DNA of 64,000 nt, taken from contig DYJD01000028.1 in the NCBI GenBank assembly GCA_020723325.1, positions 1 to 64,000 on the forward strand. The letters are read 5' to 3'. Positions 53,226 through 62,711 of this stretch are shown one piece after another. The stretch is from Desulfosudis oleivorans (GTDB lineage: Bacteria; Desulfobacterota; Desulfobacteria; Desulfobacterales; SURF-7). Under the pieces are notes generated by a model, which worked only from the letters and a program-made list of their open reading frames with translations, searched no databases and had not been told where the DNA came from. The position numbers were made by a program, and so were the translations under genes. The stretch's first letter is position 1. Every line of letters starts with the position of its first letter.

Positions 53226-54344
53226 ATGATCACCAAAGCAGATATCATCGCTGCGGCCCATGCCAACGGTTTTGAGGACGTGGGTTTCACCACTGCGGAG
53301 CCCTTTGACACCCACCGGGAATTTCTGGAAGCCAGAAAAGAAGAATACGGCTGGGCCGAAGCCGCCGGCCTGGCATTGTTAAAAGGCACGGCGCCCAAAG
53401 CCATCATGCCCACGGCCAGAAGCGTCATCGTGCTCATGGAAGTATATTTCCGCAAAGCCTATCCCCGGGTTCTGGAGGGACATTTCGGGCGCTGTTATCT
53501 GGATGACGACCGGGTCACCAAAGATGGGTTGAGCCGGCGCATCAAGGCCTTCCGGGCTTTTCTCCGGGAGAACGGGATTGAATCCCAGGTGCCCTTCAAC
53601 CTGCCCCATCGCATGGCCGCGGCCCGGGCCGGCATGGGCACTTTCGGTAAGAACTGCCTGTTTTATTCCAGCCGGGTGGCCAGGCAAAGTTCCTGGGTGC
53701 TGCCCATCGCCGTGGTCATCGATCGGGAATTCGCGCCGGACAATCCCACCATCGCCATGGGCTGTCCGGAGTGGTGTCGCAACTCCTGCATCGCCGCCTG
53801 TCCCACCCGGGCCCTCAAAGGCAATGGTACCATCGACCCCCGCAAATGTATTTCCTTCCTTTCCTATTTCGGCCAGGGGCTGACTCCCAAGGAATTGCGC
53901 GAACCCATGGGCAACTATATCTACGGCTGCGACCGCTGCCAGAATGTCTGCCCGCGCAACGCCGGCTGGCTGGCCAAGGATCTGGCCATGAACGAAAAAG
54001 CAGCGGCCAAGGCCGAACATTTTAATCTGTCAAAACTCCTCCGCATGGACAAACCCTATTTTGAGACCCATATCTGGCCGCATATGTTCTATATGTCCGC
54101 CGACGATATCTGGCGCTGGAAAATGAATACAGCCCGGGCCATGGGAAACACCCGTGATCCCATGTACGTAGAAAATTTACTGCAAGTATTCACAAGGGAA
54201 GCGGATGAGCGCGTGCTGGCCATGGCGGCCTGGGCCCTGGGCCGGATCGGCGGTCAGAAGGCGCGGGAGGGATTGGCGGCCCTGATGGAAGGAAACAGCG
54301 GCGTTGTGCTGGAGGAAATCAAAAGCGCTTTGGCTCAAATATGA
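53226..54344 (+). CDS. QueG-like 4Fe-4S protein with C-terminal HEAT-like repeats
   Basis: The 372-residue protein resembles epoxyqueuosine reductase and reductive-dehalogenase-like ferredoxins. It has an N-terminal domain with GFEDVGFTTAEP and RMAAARAGMGTFGKNCLFYS, and two cluster motifs, CRNSCIAACPTRAL and CDRCQNVCP. The C-terminal helical repeat includes RVLAMAAWALGRIGGQKAREGL. A start at 53226 agrees with a GGAAGGGAA site. QueG proper needs cobalamin; the sequence cannot settle whether this one does. It is co-transcribed with the Fe-S protein upstream. Confidence 0.8.
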   Translation: MITKADIIAAAHANGFEDVGFTTAEPFDTHREFLEARKEEYGWAEAAGLALLKGTAPKAIMPTARSVIVLMEVYFRKAYPRVLEGHFGRCYLDDDRVTKDGLSRRIKAFRAFLRENGIESQVPFNLPHRMAAARAGMGTFGKNCLFYSSRVARQSSWVLPIAVVIDREFAPDNPTIAMGCPEWCRNSCIAACPTRALKGNGTIDPRKCISFLSYFGQGLTPKELREPMGNYIYGCDRCQNVCPRNAGWLAKDLAMNEKAAAKAEHFNLSKLLRMDKPYFETHIWPHMFYMSADDIWRWKMNTARAMGNTRDPMYVENLLQVFTREADERVLAMAAWALGRIGGQKAREGLAALMEGNSGVVLEEIKSALAQI

Positions 54345-54355
54345 TGGGGCGCGAA

Positions 54356-55381
54356 TCAATTGTATTCGATTTCGCTTGACTGGCTGTCCGGATATTTGCG
54401 GTAGATGGTTTCAACTTCGTTTTTGCAATCAAAGAACAGCTCCGTCAGGTGGGGATCAAACTGGGTGCCCTTTCCCTTGAGAATGAGCTCAAAGGCATCC
54501 AGCAATGAAAGGGGGGCTTTGTAAGGCCGGTAGGATGTCAGGGCATCGAATACATCGACGATGTGTACAATGCGGCCGGCATAGGGGATTTCGGTTCCGC
54601 TCAAGCCCAAAGGATAGCCGCTGCCGTCCCAGCATTCATGATGGGTCAGGGCGATGATCCGCGCCGTTTCCATGAGTTTGGAACTGCTCCCCAGAAGATT
54701 ACGCTCGCCGAGCTGGGGATGGGTTCTCATTATCCGCAGTTCATCTTCATCCAGACGGGATTGTTTGCGCAGAATGTCATCCGGTATACCGATCTTGCCG
54801 ATATCGTGCATGGTGCTGGCCATGCCGAGCATTTCCGCTTCTTCCACCGGTAATCCGTCGCGCAGGGCCAATAGGGCCGTATACTCGCGGATACGGCGGA
54901 CATGCATGCCGGTGACAAGATCCCGGGATTCGGTGGCCAAAACCAGGCGCATCACGATTTCCTGGGTGCGTTCCTTGACCAGGCTTTCGAGTTTATCCTG
55001 GTGGTATTTCAGTTCAAGATGATTGCGCACACGCGCCTTGACCAGGCTCGGTTTAAAGGGTTTGCGGATATAGTCCAGGGCGCCCAGGGACAATCCTTTG
55101 GCTTCGTCACTTTCTTCACTCAGGCTGCTGACAAATATAATGGGGATGTGCTTGGTTTTGCCATCCGCTTTCAAGCGGCGGCAGACTTCATAGCCGTCCA
55201 GCAGGGGCATGATAATATCCAGCAGAATCAAATCCGGCGGGTTTGGGCCGGCGGCGATTTTCAGGGCCCGCTCGCCGTTGGTGGCGGCCCGCACATGGTA
55301 GTCTTTCAGGATTTCACCCAGCGAATCGATCATTTCAGGCATATCATCCACGATTAAGATGGAAAACTGTTCTGTCTTCAT
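54356..55381 (-). CDS. Response regulator with HD-GYP domain
   Basis: The 341-residue RpfG-type protein has an N-terminal receiver domain (VDDMPEM, phosphorylated Asp in LILLDIIMPLLDG, SLGALDYIRKPF) and a C-terminal HD-GYP phosphodiesterase (TMHDIGKIGIPDDIL, THHECWDGSGYPLGLSG). HD-GYP domains degrade cyclic di-GMP. The gene overlaps the end of the hybrid kinase gene by 4 bases, so the kinase is its probable phosphodonor. Confidence 0.93.
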   Translation of the reverse strand: MKTEQFSILIVDDMPEMIDSLGEILKDYHVRAATNGERALKIAAGPNPPDLILLDIIMPLLDGYEVCRRLKADGKTKHIPIIFVSSLSEESDEAKGLSLGALDYIRKPFKPSLVKARVRNHLELKYHQDKLESLVKERTQEIVMRLVLATESRDLVTGMHVRRIREYTALLALRDGLPVEEAEMLGMASTMHDIGKIGIPDDILRKQSRLDEDELRIMRTHPQLGERNLLGSSSKLMETARIIALTHHECWDGSGYPLGLSGTEIPYAGRIVHIVDVFDALTSYRPYKAPLSLLDAFELILKGKGTQFDPHLTELFFDCKNEVETIYRKYPDSQSSEIEYN

Positions 55382-58212
55382 GATGCCTCGTCAAGGGGAA
55401 TGTTCATTATCTGCGCAAGCTCATGCAATATTTTCAAGGCATTTTCATAGTCATAGCGTCCGATATGGGCTTGCAGGTCCCGGAATTTCGGCAGGATTTC
55501 CAGCTCGTCCGAAAGGTACGGTCCGATGGTTTCCGCGCATTGGCCGGCCTTGACATTGTCGTCTTTTAAATACCCTTGCAGTTGCAGAAAAGCTTGCTTG
55601 ACAGCATCCAGGCAAAAGCCCGGACTTGGTTGCCGGTTTTTCACAGCCACTGCCGGGCTGGGTGATTCCATTACACCTGAAGTCTTAATGGCTTCCAAAA
55701 CCTGCGACAGGGCTTGGTCAAGGGCGTCCAGCCGAAGGTTGTTTGCGGCCGGCTCTTGATTTCGAAGACCGGTTTCCAGAACGCCGGCCTGTTGAAAAAC
55801 AGCTTCGGCCCCGATATTCCCGGCCACGCCTTTTAGTGAATGCGCCAGCCGGCGGGATTGTTCCGCATCGCCGGCATTCATGGCGGTGCGAATTTTATCC
55901 GCCGTATCCAGATTATTATTGTAAAATTTGCTAAGCAATTTCCGAAAGAAATCGGCGTTGCCGTTGCAGTGCAGCAGGCCTGCTGAAGCATTGATTCCTT
56001 CAATATCCGGTAAGGCCGACGCATCCATGGCAGGGGGTATTGCGTTTTGATCCGCCTTGCCTGTTGCTAGTTCCGGCAGTCGTTCGGTTTTGATCCAGCG
56101 TCCAAGGATTGAAAAAAGATCATGGGGCTCAAAGGGTTTGGTGATGAAATCATTCATGCCTAGTTTCAGACATTTCTCCCGTTCGCTGTCAATGGCATGG
56201 GCGGTCATGGCAATGATGGGCAGGTCCCGCATTCCCAAGGATTCCCGAATCCAGCGCGTACAGGTGTAACCGTCCATTTCCGGCATCTCCAGATCCATCA
56301 GCACGGCATCAATGGGAAGGGTTTCCAGCAGCCCTAAGGCTTCTTTTCCGTTATTGGCCACCGTGACCAGGAAGCCTGCATGTTCAAGGAGTTTCTGGGC
56401 CACTTCCTGGTTCATTTCGTTGTCTTCCACCAGCAGCACGCGGGCCGCAGCGACATTGGAGGATTTAACAGGGCGCTCTTCCGGTTTGGTGAGAATGTGT
56501 TTTGTGTTTGAAAATTGGTTGCCAAAAAGCGACATAACCGTGTCGAGCAATTGGGATGGCGTTACCGGTTTCACCAAGAAGCCGTCGATCCCGGCTTCTT
56601 CCGCTTGCTGGAGTACGGTTTTTCTGTCAAAAGACGCCATCATGATGATTTTGGGAACCAGCTCCAGATCCAATTTTTTTTTGATGAGCGTGGCGGTTTG
56701 AATTCCGTCCATGCCGGGCATATTCCAATCCATGATGACCAGGTCATAGGGTTTTTCATGCTTTCGGCTAGCGGCTTGTTCCAGTTCAGCCAAGGCGGCG
56801 GCTCCGGAGGCAAGGGATTTGGCCGATATGGAAAAATGGGTCAATATCCTCAGCAGAACCTGCTGAACCACGGGATTGTCATCCACCACCAGTACATGCA
56901 GGTTTGAGATTGCCGTGGGCAAGGGCGGATGGGGCTCCTTTTTTTTGCAGGGACAATTGAATTCCGCGGTAAACATAAAGGTACTGCCTTGCCCGGGATT
57001 GCTCGTCACGGAAATCGATCCATTCATGATTTCCACAAGACCCTTGCAAATGGCGAGCCCTAGTCCGGACCCGCCGTACTTTCTTGTGCTGGAACCATCT
57101 GCCTGGGAAAAAGCATTGAAGATCGCATCGATTTTTTCCGCGCTGATCCCGATGCCGGTGTCCTGGACTGAAAATTGCAAGATAGCGGCTTGGTCCTTCT
57201 GCTCCAATACCTCGGCAGCCAGCACGATTTCCCCTTTATCGGTGAATTTTATGGCATTGCTTAAGAGGTTGGTGAGAACCTGTTCCAGACGCCGGGCATC
57301 CCCAATGAGGGTCACGGGGAAATTTTCAGTTATGCTGAAAATCAGTTCCAGGCCTTTTTCTTCGGCTTTGGCATGAAACATATCCGCAAGGTTCATCAAT
57401 ATGCTGTTGACGGTGAAATTGGACTTCTGCATGGTCAAACGGCCGGTCTCAATTTTGGAAAAATCGAGGATCTCATTGATGATGGTGAGCAGGGAATGGG
57501 AAGACGATTGAATCTTATTCAAATAGTCCGCTTGCATATCGGAAAGGGCTGTTTTTCGCAGCAGATGGGACATGCCGATGACCGCATTCAGGGGGGTGCG
57601 GATTTCATGGCTCATGCGCGCCAGAAAATCACTCTTGGCTTTATTGGCGATTTCCGCTTCCTCCTTGGCCTTTTTCATTTCCGTTTCCACCTTGACCAAA
57701 TCGGAAATATCGTCATAAAGCCAAATGGAACCATCCAAGGGCTTTGAAGGATCAACCGCTTTGCCCACCATGCGGCACCAAAATAGGCTGCCGTCTTTGC
57801 GCTTTAATTCCATTGTGGTCTCAAAGGTTTTCCCGTCGGCCAAAATCGGATAGGCGGTTTCGCCCAGGTTTTGATAGTCGGCTTCATTCTTATACATGAT
57901 CTTGGAGGAAGCGCCCATGAGAGCTTCCATGGAATATCCCATCATTTGGGCCAACCGGAAATTGGTCCATTCATATAAACGATTCCTTGAAAAAATAATG
58001 CCGATCATGCTGTTTTGAAGAATCAATTCCTGCAGTGCTTTTATTTTTTTTAATGATTCATTGCTGTCGGCGAGTTTTTGGATTTCTCTTCGCAAGCGTC
58101 GGTTCCATAAAATAATCACGATAAATATGCCCACGGCAACTATCACCACAAAAAATATGTTCCAACAATTCAGCATTACCATACTGGTGGGTATCAACAT
58201 AACGTTTTCCAT
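55378..58212 (-). CDS. Hybrid sensor histidine kinase
   Basis: The roughly 944-residue membrane kinase has one N-terminal membrane helix (IFFVVIVAVGIFIVIILW), a PAS domain, HisKA (SHEIRTPLNAVIGMSHLL), HATPase (NLLSNAIKFT; DTGIGIS; GSGLGLAI), two receiver domains (VVDDNPVV-DWNMPGMDG; VEDNEMN-DLEMPEMDG) and a C-terminal HPt domain (RRLAHSLKGVAGNIG). A phosphorelay through the HPt to the downstream HD-GYP regulator is likely. The open frame extends to 58245, but those residues are encoded by a dispersed repeat; ATG 58212 or 58200 is the real start. Confidence 0.92.
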   Translation of the reverse strand: MENVMLIPTSMVMLNCWNIFFVVIVAVGIFIVIILWNRRLRREIQKLADSNESLKKIKALQELILQNSMIGIIFSRNRLYEWTNFRLAQMMGYSMEALMGASSKIMYKNEADYQNLGETAYPILADGKTFETTMELKRKDGSLFWCRMVGKAVDPSKPLDGSIWLYDDISDLVKVETEMKKAKEEAEIANKAKSDFLARMSHEIRTPLNAVIGMSHLLRKTALSDMQADYLNKIQSSSHSLLTIINEILDFSKIETGRLTMQKSNFTVNSILMNLADMFHAKAEEKGLELIFSITENFPVTLIGDARRLEQVLTNLLSNAIKFTDKGEIVLAAEVLEQKDQAAILQFSVQDTGIGISAEKIDAIFNAFSQADGSSTRKYGGSGLGLAICKGLVEIMNGSISVTSNPGQGSTFMFTAEFNCPCKKKEPHPPLPTAISNLHVLVVDDNPVVQQVLLRILTHFSISAKSLASGAAALAELEQAASRKHEKPYDLVIMDWNMPGMDGIQTATLIKKKLDLELVPKIIMMASFDRKTVLQQAEEAGIDGFLVKPVTPSQLLDTVMSLFGNQFSNTKHILTKPEERPVKSSNVAAARVLLVEDNEMNQEVAQKLLEHAGFLVTVANNGKEALGLLETLPIDAVLMDLEMPEMDGYTCTRWIRESLGMRDLPIIAMTAHAIDSEREKCLKLGMNDFITKPFEPHDLFSILGRWIKTERLPELATGKADQNAIPPAMDASALPDIEGINASAGLLHCNGNADFFRKLLSKFYNNNLDTADKIRTAMNAGDAEQSRRLAHSLKGVAGNIGAEAVFQQAGVLETGLRNQEPAANNLRLDALDQALSQVLEAIKTSGVMESPSPAVAVKNRQPSPGFCLDAVKQAFLQLQGYLKDDNVKAGQCAETIGPYLSDELEILPKFRDLQAHIGRYDYENALKILHELAQIMNIPLDEAS

Positions 58213-58222
58213 GTGGGATTCA

Positions 58223-58302
58223 GCCTTGGTCATTGTTTCGGCCATCCCTTCACAGTGGGAGCGGCTTCCAGCCGCGATACGGCCGAAATGAAGATCAAGG
58301 CC
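58223..58302 (+). repeat. Dispersed palindromic element, full copy D
   Basis: CCTTGGTCATTGTTTCGGCC and GGCCGAAATGAAGATCAAGG are the outer arms, with the core GTGGGAGCGGCTTCCAGCCGCG between them. It lies directly upstream of the hybrid kinase start codon and provides false start codons for it. The stretch 58303-58557 has no other recognised feature. Confidence 0.85.
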
Positions 58303-58557
58303 TGGGATTCAATTTGGTGAACTCATTTTTTACGATGAGCTCAATCCGAATTATCGTTGACGTCGTGATGAAAGCAGTGGAATATTTCTTTTTATATTAT
58401 GCTACGATGCAATCGGTTTCAAGTGCTTATTTTGTTGCATCACAAGCTCTGAAAACATGGGGGTAGGGAATCAAACCCATGGGCAATGGCCGACAGATTA
58501 AATCCGGAGAAAGGAATCATTCTTGATATTTGTGTGGTTATCCATTAAAGATCCGGC

Positions 58558-59292
58558 ATGATAGATCAAAACCGAATACGTTCTCCGTCGGATCGAACCG
58601 ACAAACCGGCGGTCTGCCTGTCCTGCGGCACTCTTGAAAACATGCGCAACCGGCGCAGGTATTGTTCCATCCAATGCCGTCAACGGTTGCGATACAAGCT
58701 TTCCTTGCGCACCGGCTTGTTGAAGACTTTGAATATCTGTTTTGCCACGTTTTATTTTACAGGTAAAATTGTTGTCCTGGATGTGATGCCCTTTGGTTCC
58801 AAGGAATTGTTCAGTTTCATGTATCCACGCACACCGGGCAAGACCCCGGCGGATGATTTCAGCACCATGGCGGATATTCTCGGCAATGTCTGGTGGGCTG
58901 AGAAAAAGCGCTCCAATAAAAACTATATTGCCTCCCAGCAATTATTTGCCATAGCCGGCCAAAGGAAAAAAGGCATTGGTTCCGTGCAGCCCGTGGAAAT
59001 AAAAATTCCCACTATTCAAGGCGCGGCCTTGGTTTATCTCAAACTCGGCAAGGCGGACCTTGACGCCCCTCAGACCGAAAAAGTCATTCGTACGGCCTAC
59101 CGTAATCAGGCCAAAATCCATCATCCGGACCTGGGGGGAAGCAGTGAATCCTTCCGCAAAATCCACAAGGCCTATGAAGACCTGATCCAATGGGCGGCCA
59201 ATCCCTCCTTTGTGAAACGCTACGGTTTCCCGGACAAATGGTTTTACCGGGGGGATCAAAACCGCTGGGTACAACCCATTCCCCGACCATGA
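58558..59292 (+). CDS. J-domain protein with N-terminal Cys motif
   Basis: The 244-residue protein has an N-terminal zinc-finger-like CLSCGTLENMRNRRRYCSIQC. The C-terminal J-domain has IRTAYRNQAKIHHPDLGGSSESFRKIHKAYEDLI, containing the HPD tripeptide that stimulates DnaK. The J-domain is near the end, unlike classical DnaJ, and there is no G/F region. The middle resembles nothing I recognise. It may be a specialised Hsp70 co-chaperone. It stands alone. Confidence 0.78.
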   Translation: MIDQNRIRSPSDRTDKPAVCLSCGTLENMRNRRRYCSIQCRQRLRYKLSLRTGLLKTLNICFATFYFTGKIVVLDVMPFGSKELFSFMYPRTPGKTPADDFSTMADILGNVWWAEKKRSNKNYIASQQLFAIAGQRKKGIGSVQPVEIKIPTIQGAALVYLKLGKADLDAPQTEKVIRTAYRNQAKIHHPDLGGSSESFRKIHKAYEDLIQWAANPSFVKRYGFPDKWFYRGDQNRWVQPIPRP

Positions 59293-59307
59293 TGCCCCTT
59301 TGCAAGT

Positions 59308-59382
59308 CTTGATCATCGTTTCGACCATTCCCCATTGTGGGAGCGGCTTCCAGCCGCGATTCGGCCGAACCGATGATCAAGG
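59308..59382 (+). repeat. Dispersed palindromic element, full copy E
   Basis: CTTGATCATCGTTTCGACC and GGCCGAACCGATGATCAAGG flank the core GTGGGAGCGGCTTCCAGCCGCG, about 75 bases in all. It lies between the J-domain and alkylsulfatase-like genes. Confidence 0.85.
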
Positions 59383-59507
59383 CCCCCTTGCTTCATTTCC
59401 AGTAGAAGCGGATTTTTTTCTTGACTTTTGTACACATTTGACTACAATTTCCGCAATTATATCCGAGCCGCCGGCAGGCAAGAACGGCGGATCGTTTGGA
59501 GGATTGT

Positions 59508-61496
59508 ATGAAGAAAAAACGAACCATGTGGATGCTTTCATGTTTGGCAATGATCCTTCTTTGGGCTTGCAGCGGCAAACACCTCAAGCCCGGAGTCGAC
59601 GCCGATGAGCAAGGACATACCGCACCGACACCGGAAACCATTCAAGCCAATGCTGCTGTTCTTGGGGATTTGCCTTTCCATGATCAGCAGGATTTTAATG
59701 ACGCCCGGCGCGGCTTCATCGCCGGTGAAAATCCCCTGGTGGTGAAGAATGAAGCGGAGGTGGTTTTTGATCAGAAGGCCTATGCTTTCATTCAGGGACC
59801 GGCACCGGCCTCGGTTAACCCGAGTTTATGGCGCCAGGCTCAATTGAACAACATCCATGGTTTGTTCGAAGTCACCGAAGGCATCTATCAATTGCGCGGT
59901 TTTGATCTGGCCAACTTGACCCTGATCCAAGGAAACACGGGTTGGATTGTTGTGGATCCCCTGACCACTAGGGAAACCGCAGCCCAAGCCCTGGCCCTGG
60001 CCCGCCGCCATTTGGGAGACAGATCCGTTTCTGCGGTGATTTTTACCCACAGCCATGTGGATCATTTCGGCGGTGTCCTGGGCATCCTGACGCCGGAAGA
60101 AACTACTGCCCGGCATGTGCGCATCATCGCGCCCAAAGGTTTCATGCTTGAAGCCACCAGTGAGAATATCCTGGCAGGTCCCACCATGATTCGGCGGGCG
60201 GATTATATGTACGGCCGAGAACTGGCCCGTTCGGTCCGTGGTCACGTTGATTCCGGGCTGGGTAAACAACCGGCCATGGGTAAAGTGGGCATTTTGAATC
60301 CCACTGATCTGGTGGATGGAACCCCACAAGAAATGATTATTGACGGCGTAACCTTTATTTTTCAGTCCGTGCCTGAATCCGAGGCCCCGGCCGAGTTCAC
60401 ATTTTATCTGCCGGAAAAGAAAGCCTTCTGCGGCGCGGAGATGGTCTCCCGCCAGATGCACAATCTGTATACACTGCGGGGGGCCAAAGTCCGCAATGCT
60501 TTGGCCTGGAGCAATTATATCGATGAGGCTCTCCAGCTTTTCGGCCGGGCGGAGATCTATTTCGGCACCCATCACTGGCCCATCTGGGGCAATGAACGCA
60601 TCGTCACTTTTTTGAAGCAACAGCGGGATACGTATAAGTTTATCCATGACCAGACGCTGCGATTGGCCCATTCCGGTTATACCCCCCTTGAAATCGCCGA
60701 TCAGTTGCAGATGCCGGCATCCTTGCGCGGGGTCTTCTCCAGTCGGGAGTACTACGGCACCCTGCGGCACAATGCACGGGCGGTCTATCAATACTACTAT
60801 GGTTGGTTCGACGGCAATCCCGCGAACTTAAATCCTTTGCCGCCGGTGGAAGCAGCTCAGCGCTACATTGAATACATGGGCGGGGCTGAAGCCGTGCTGT
60901 CAAAAGCCAGGGCCTCCTTTGAAAAGGGGGATTATCGCTGGGTGGCAGAAATAGTTAATAAACTGGTTTTTGCCGACCCGGCAAATACGGCGGCAAGGGC
61001 TTTGTTGGCTTCTACCTACGACCAACTCGGCTATCAATCTGAATCCGGTCCCTGGCGGGATGTGTATCTGACCGGTGCGTTTGAACTGCGCCACGGCGGG
61101 CCTGAAAACGGTTTTGACTTGTCCCGCTCCAGGGAGTTGTTGAAACAGGCGCCGCTGGAACGGTTTTTTGATGCCATGGCCACCCGTTTGAATGGTCCCA
61201 AGGCCGACGGTGTACAAATGACGGTGAATTTCATTTTTACGGACCTGGCTGAGACCCATGTGCTTAATATTGAAAACGCCGTGCTGCACCATCGCAAGGG
61301 CGCACCGGACCCCCAGGCCGATGCTAGTGTAAAGCTGACCCATGATCTGTATCTGGACATGGCCCTGGGTTCGGTCAAGATTAAAGATGCTTTGTTCTCG
61401 GACTCTCTCTCCCTGGATGGAAACATCATCGATCTGGTAAGGTTCTTTGCCCTGTTCGACAAGCCGGAGAAGACCTTTGCGATTGTGACACCTTGA
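59508..61496 (+). CDS. Alkylsulfatase-like MBL lipoprotein (SdsA/BDS1 family)
   Basis: The 662-residue protein has a lipoprotein signal with LLWACSG (Cys lipidated). The N-terminal MBL domain carries IFTHSHVDHFGGV, CGAEMVS and GTHHWPIWGN metal ligands. A helical dimerisation domain and a C-terminal SCP2-like domain (VQMTVNFIFTDLAETHVLNIENAVL) follow, the three-domain order of SDS-hydrolysing alkylsulfatases. GGAGG lies 6 bases before ATG 59508. It would desulfate alkyl sulfates at the envelope. It stands alone. Confidence 0.88.
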   Translation: MKKKRTMWMLSCLAMILLWACSGKHLKPGVDADEQGHTAPTPETIQANAAVLGDLPFHDQQDFNDARRGFIAGENPLVVKNEAEVVFDQKAYAFIQGPAPASVNPSLWRQAQLNNIHGLFEVTEGIYQLRGFDLANLTLIQGNTGWIVVDPLTTRETAAQALALARRHLGDRSVSAVIFTHSHVDHFGGVLGILTPEETTARHVRIIAPKGFMLEATSENILAGPTMIRRADYMYGRELARSVRGHVDSGLGKQPAMGKVGILNPTDLVDGTPQEMIIDGVTFIFQSVPESEAPAEFTFYLPEKKAFCGAEMVSRQMHNLYTLRGAKVRNALAWSNYIDEALQLFGRAEIYFGTHHWPIWGNERIVTFLKQQRDTYKFIHDQTLRLAHSGYTPLEIADQLQMPASLRGVFSSREYYGTLRHNARAVYQYYYGWFDGNPANLNPLPPVEAAQRYIEYMGGAEAVLSKARASFEKGDYRWVAEIVNKLVFADPANTAARALLASTYDQLGYQSESGPWRDVYLTGAFELRHGGPENGFDLSRSRELLKQAPLERFFDAMATRLNGPKADGVQMTVNFIFTDLAETHVLNIENAVLHHRKGAPDPQADASVKLTHDLYLDMALGSVKIKDALFSDSLSLDGNIIDLVRFFALFDKPEKTFAIVTP

Positions 61497-61544
61497 TGAG
61501 GAGATCGGACGCCCAGGGGGATCGATTTGGTTTTTTCGGGGATA

Positions 61545-61603
61545 GGGTCGCTATCGGTATCGGGGTCGATAAAAACTCAATACCGATAACGATTTCGACC
61601 CCG
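61545..61603. repeat. Inverted repeat of TATCGG/GGTCG units
   Basis: GGGTCGCTATCGGTATCGGG and ATACCGATAACGATTTCGAC-CCCG are imperfect complementary arms with a short loop, downstream of the alkylsulfatase-like gene. It is related to the repeat at 44247-44343. The rest of 61604-61873 holds AT-rich sequence and CCATACT repeats only. Confidence 0.7.
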
Positions 61604-61873
61604 AGAGGTTGGAGAAAAGAGACGAACCCAAAGCACACATGACATTCTTTATTCTTCGGTCGGCAGAAGTATAGCCTTTGATTTCAATCTTTATCGACCC
61701 GGCAAAAAGCTACATGCAATTCCTCTGATCTACCCTCTGTAAATGATTTACTTTTTCCTTTATTGATTGTAAAATAACCCATGAAGGAAAAACACTTTCC
61801 ATACTATCCATACTCTCCATACCCCATACAATATAACTCAGTCCGATAAAATGAGCATATTGGGAGGAATGAA

Positions 61874-62641
61874 ATGAAAAAAGCGGCTTGGCTGTTTTTA
61901 TCCATTTTCATCATCTGCTCTAATGCGGCGGCAAATGAAACCGTAAAGCTCGCCATAGGGGATTGGGAGCCCTATACCTCCGAAAAGGATAATAAAAATA
62001 AATTGTTGGAAGAAGTAGTGACGGAAGCTTTCAAAGCAGAAGGGATCGATGTGCATTATGATTATTTTCCATGGAAAAGAAGCTATAACAGTGTCCTCGA
62101 GGGAAGACATGACGGCACTTTTCCGTGGAACAAAACCGAAGAACGTGAAAAAGAATTCTATTACCACAACATCTCATTGATAAGAGATGAGGGAGTATTT
62201 TTTCATCTCAAGAGTAAACCCTTCGACTGGAACACCATGGAAGACCTGAAAAAATATACACTGGGAGTGACACTAAGTTTTAAACAAGAAAAAATTTATA
62301 AAGAAAACGGCTTGAAAGCAGAACGTGTAACCCGTGAGGATTTGAATTTCAAAAAGATGCTGGTCGGTCGGATCGATGCGTATGAAACTTCCAAAACGGT
62401 CGGTTATAATTTGATTTCCAATTTGTTTTCAAAAGAGGAAGCCAAGTTGTTCACCCATCACCCCAAGGCGGTTGAAGTAAACGAATACTACATTCTTTTC
62501 TCCAAAAAAACATCCAACGGTAAAAGTTTTGCGGACAAATTCGACTCCGGATTACAAAAGATCAAAGCATCAGGATTGTACGATAGAATTCTTACGGAAT
62601 ATTTGGGCGACTCTTATATCAAAACCACTCAATCAGAATAG
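61874..62641 (+). CDS. Periplasmic solute-binding protein (SBP_bac_3-like)
   Basis: The 255-residue protein has a signal peptide (MKKAAWLFLSIFIICSNAAA) and the amino-acid-binding-protein pattern: VKLAIGDWEPYTS, EVVTEAFKAEGIDVHYDYFPWKRSYNSVLEGRHDGTFPW, and LKKYTLGVT. GGGAGGAA precedes the ATG. No permease or ATPase gene is adjacent, so it may feed a distant transporter or act as a sensor accessory. The gene is more AT-rich than its neighbours. Confidence 0.82.
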   Translation: MKKAAWLFLSIFIICSNAAANETVKLAIGDWEPYTSEKDNKNKLLEEVVTEAFKAEGIDVHYDYFPWKRSYNSVLEGRHDGTFPWNKTEEREKEFYYHNISLIRDEGVFFHLKSKPFDWNTMEDLKKYTLGVTLSFKQEKIYKENGLKAERVTREDLNFKKMLVGRIDAYETSKTVGYNLISNLFSKEEAKLFTHHPKAVEVNEYYILFSKKTSNGKSFADKFDSGLQKIKASGLYDRILTEYLGDSYIKTTQSE

Positions 62642-62711
62642 CGGGTCACGATTATTTAGTCCAGGTGTTTGTTTTGATTCGTCCATTGCCAAATGGTATC
62701 GATCTGATGTT

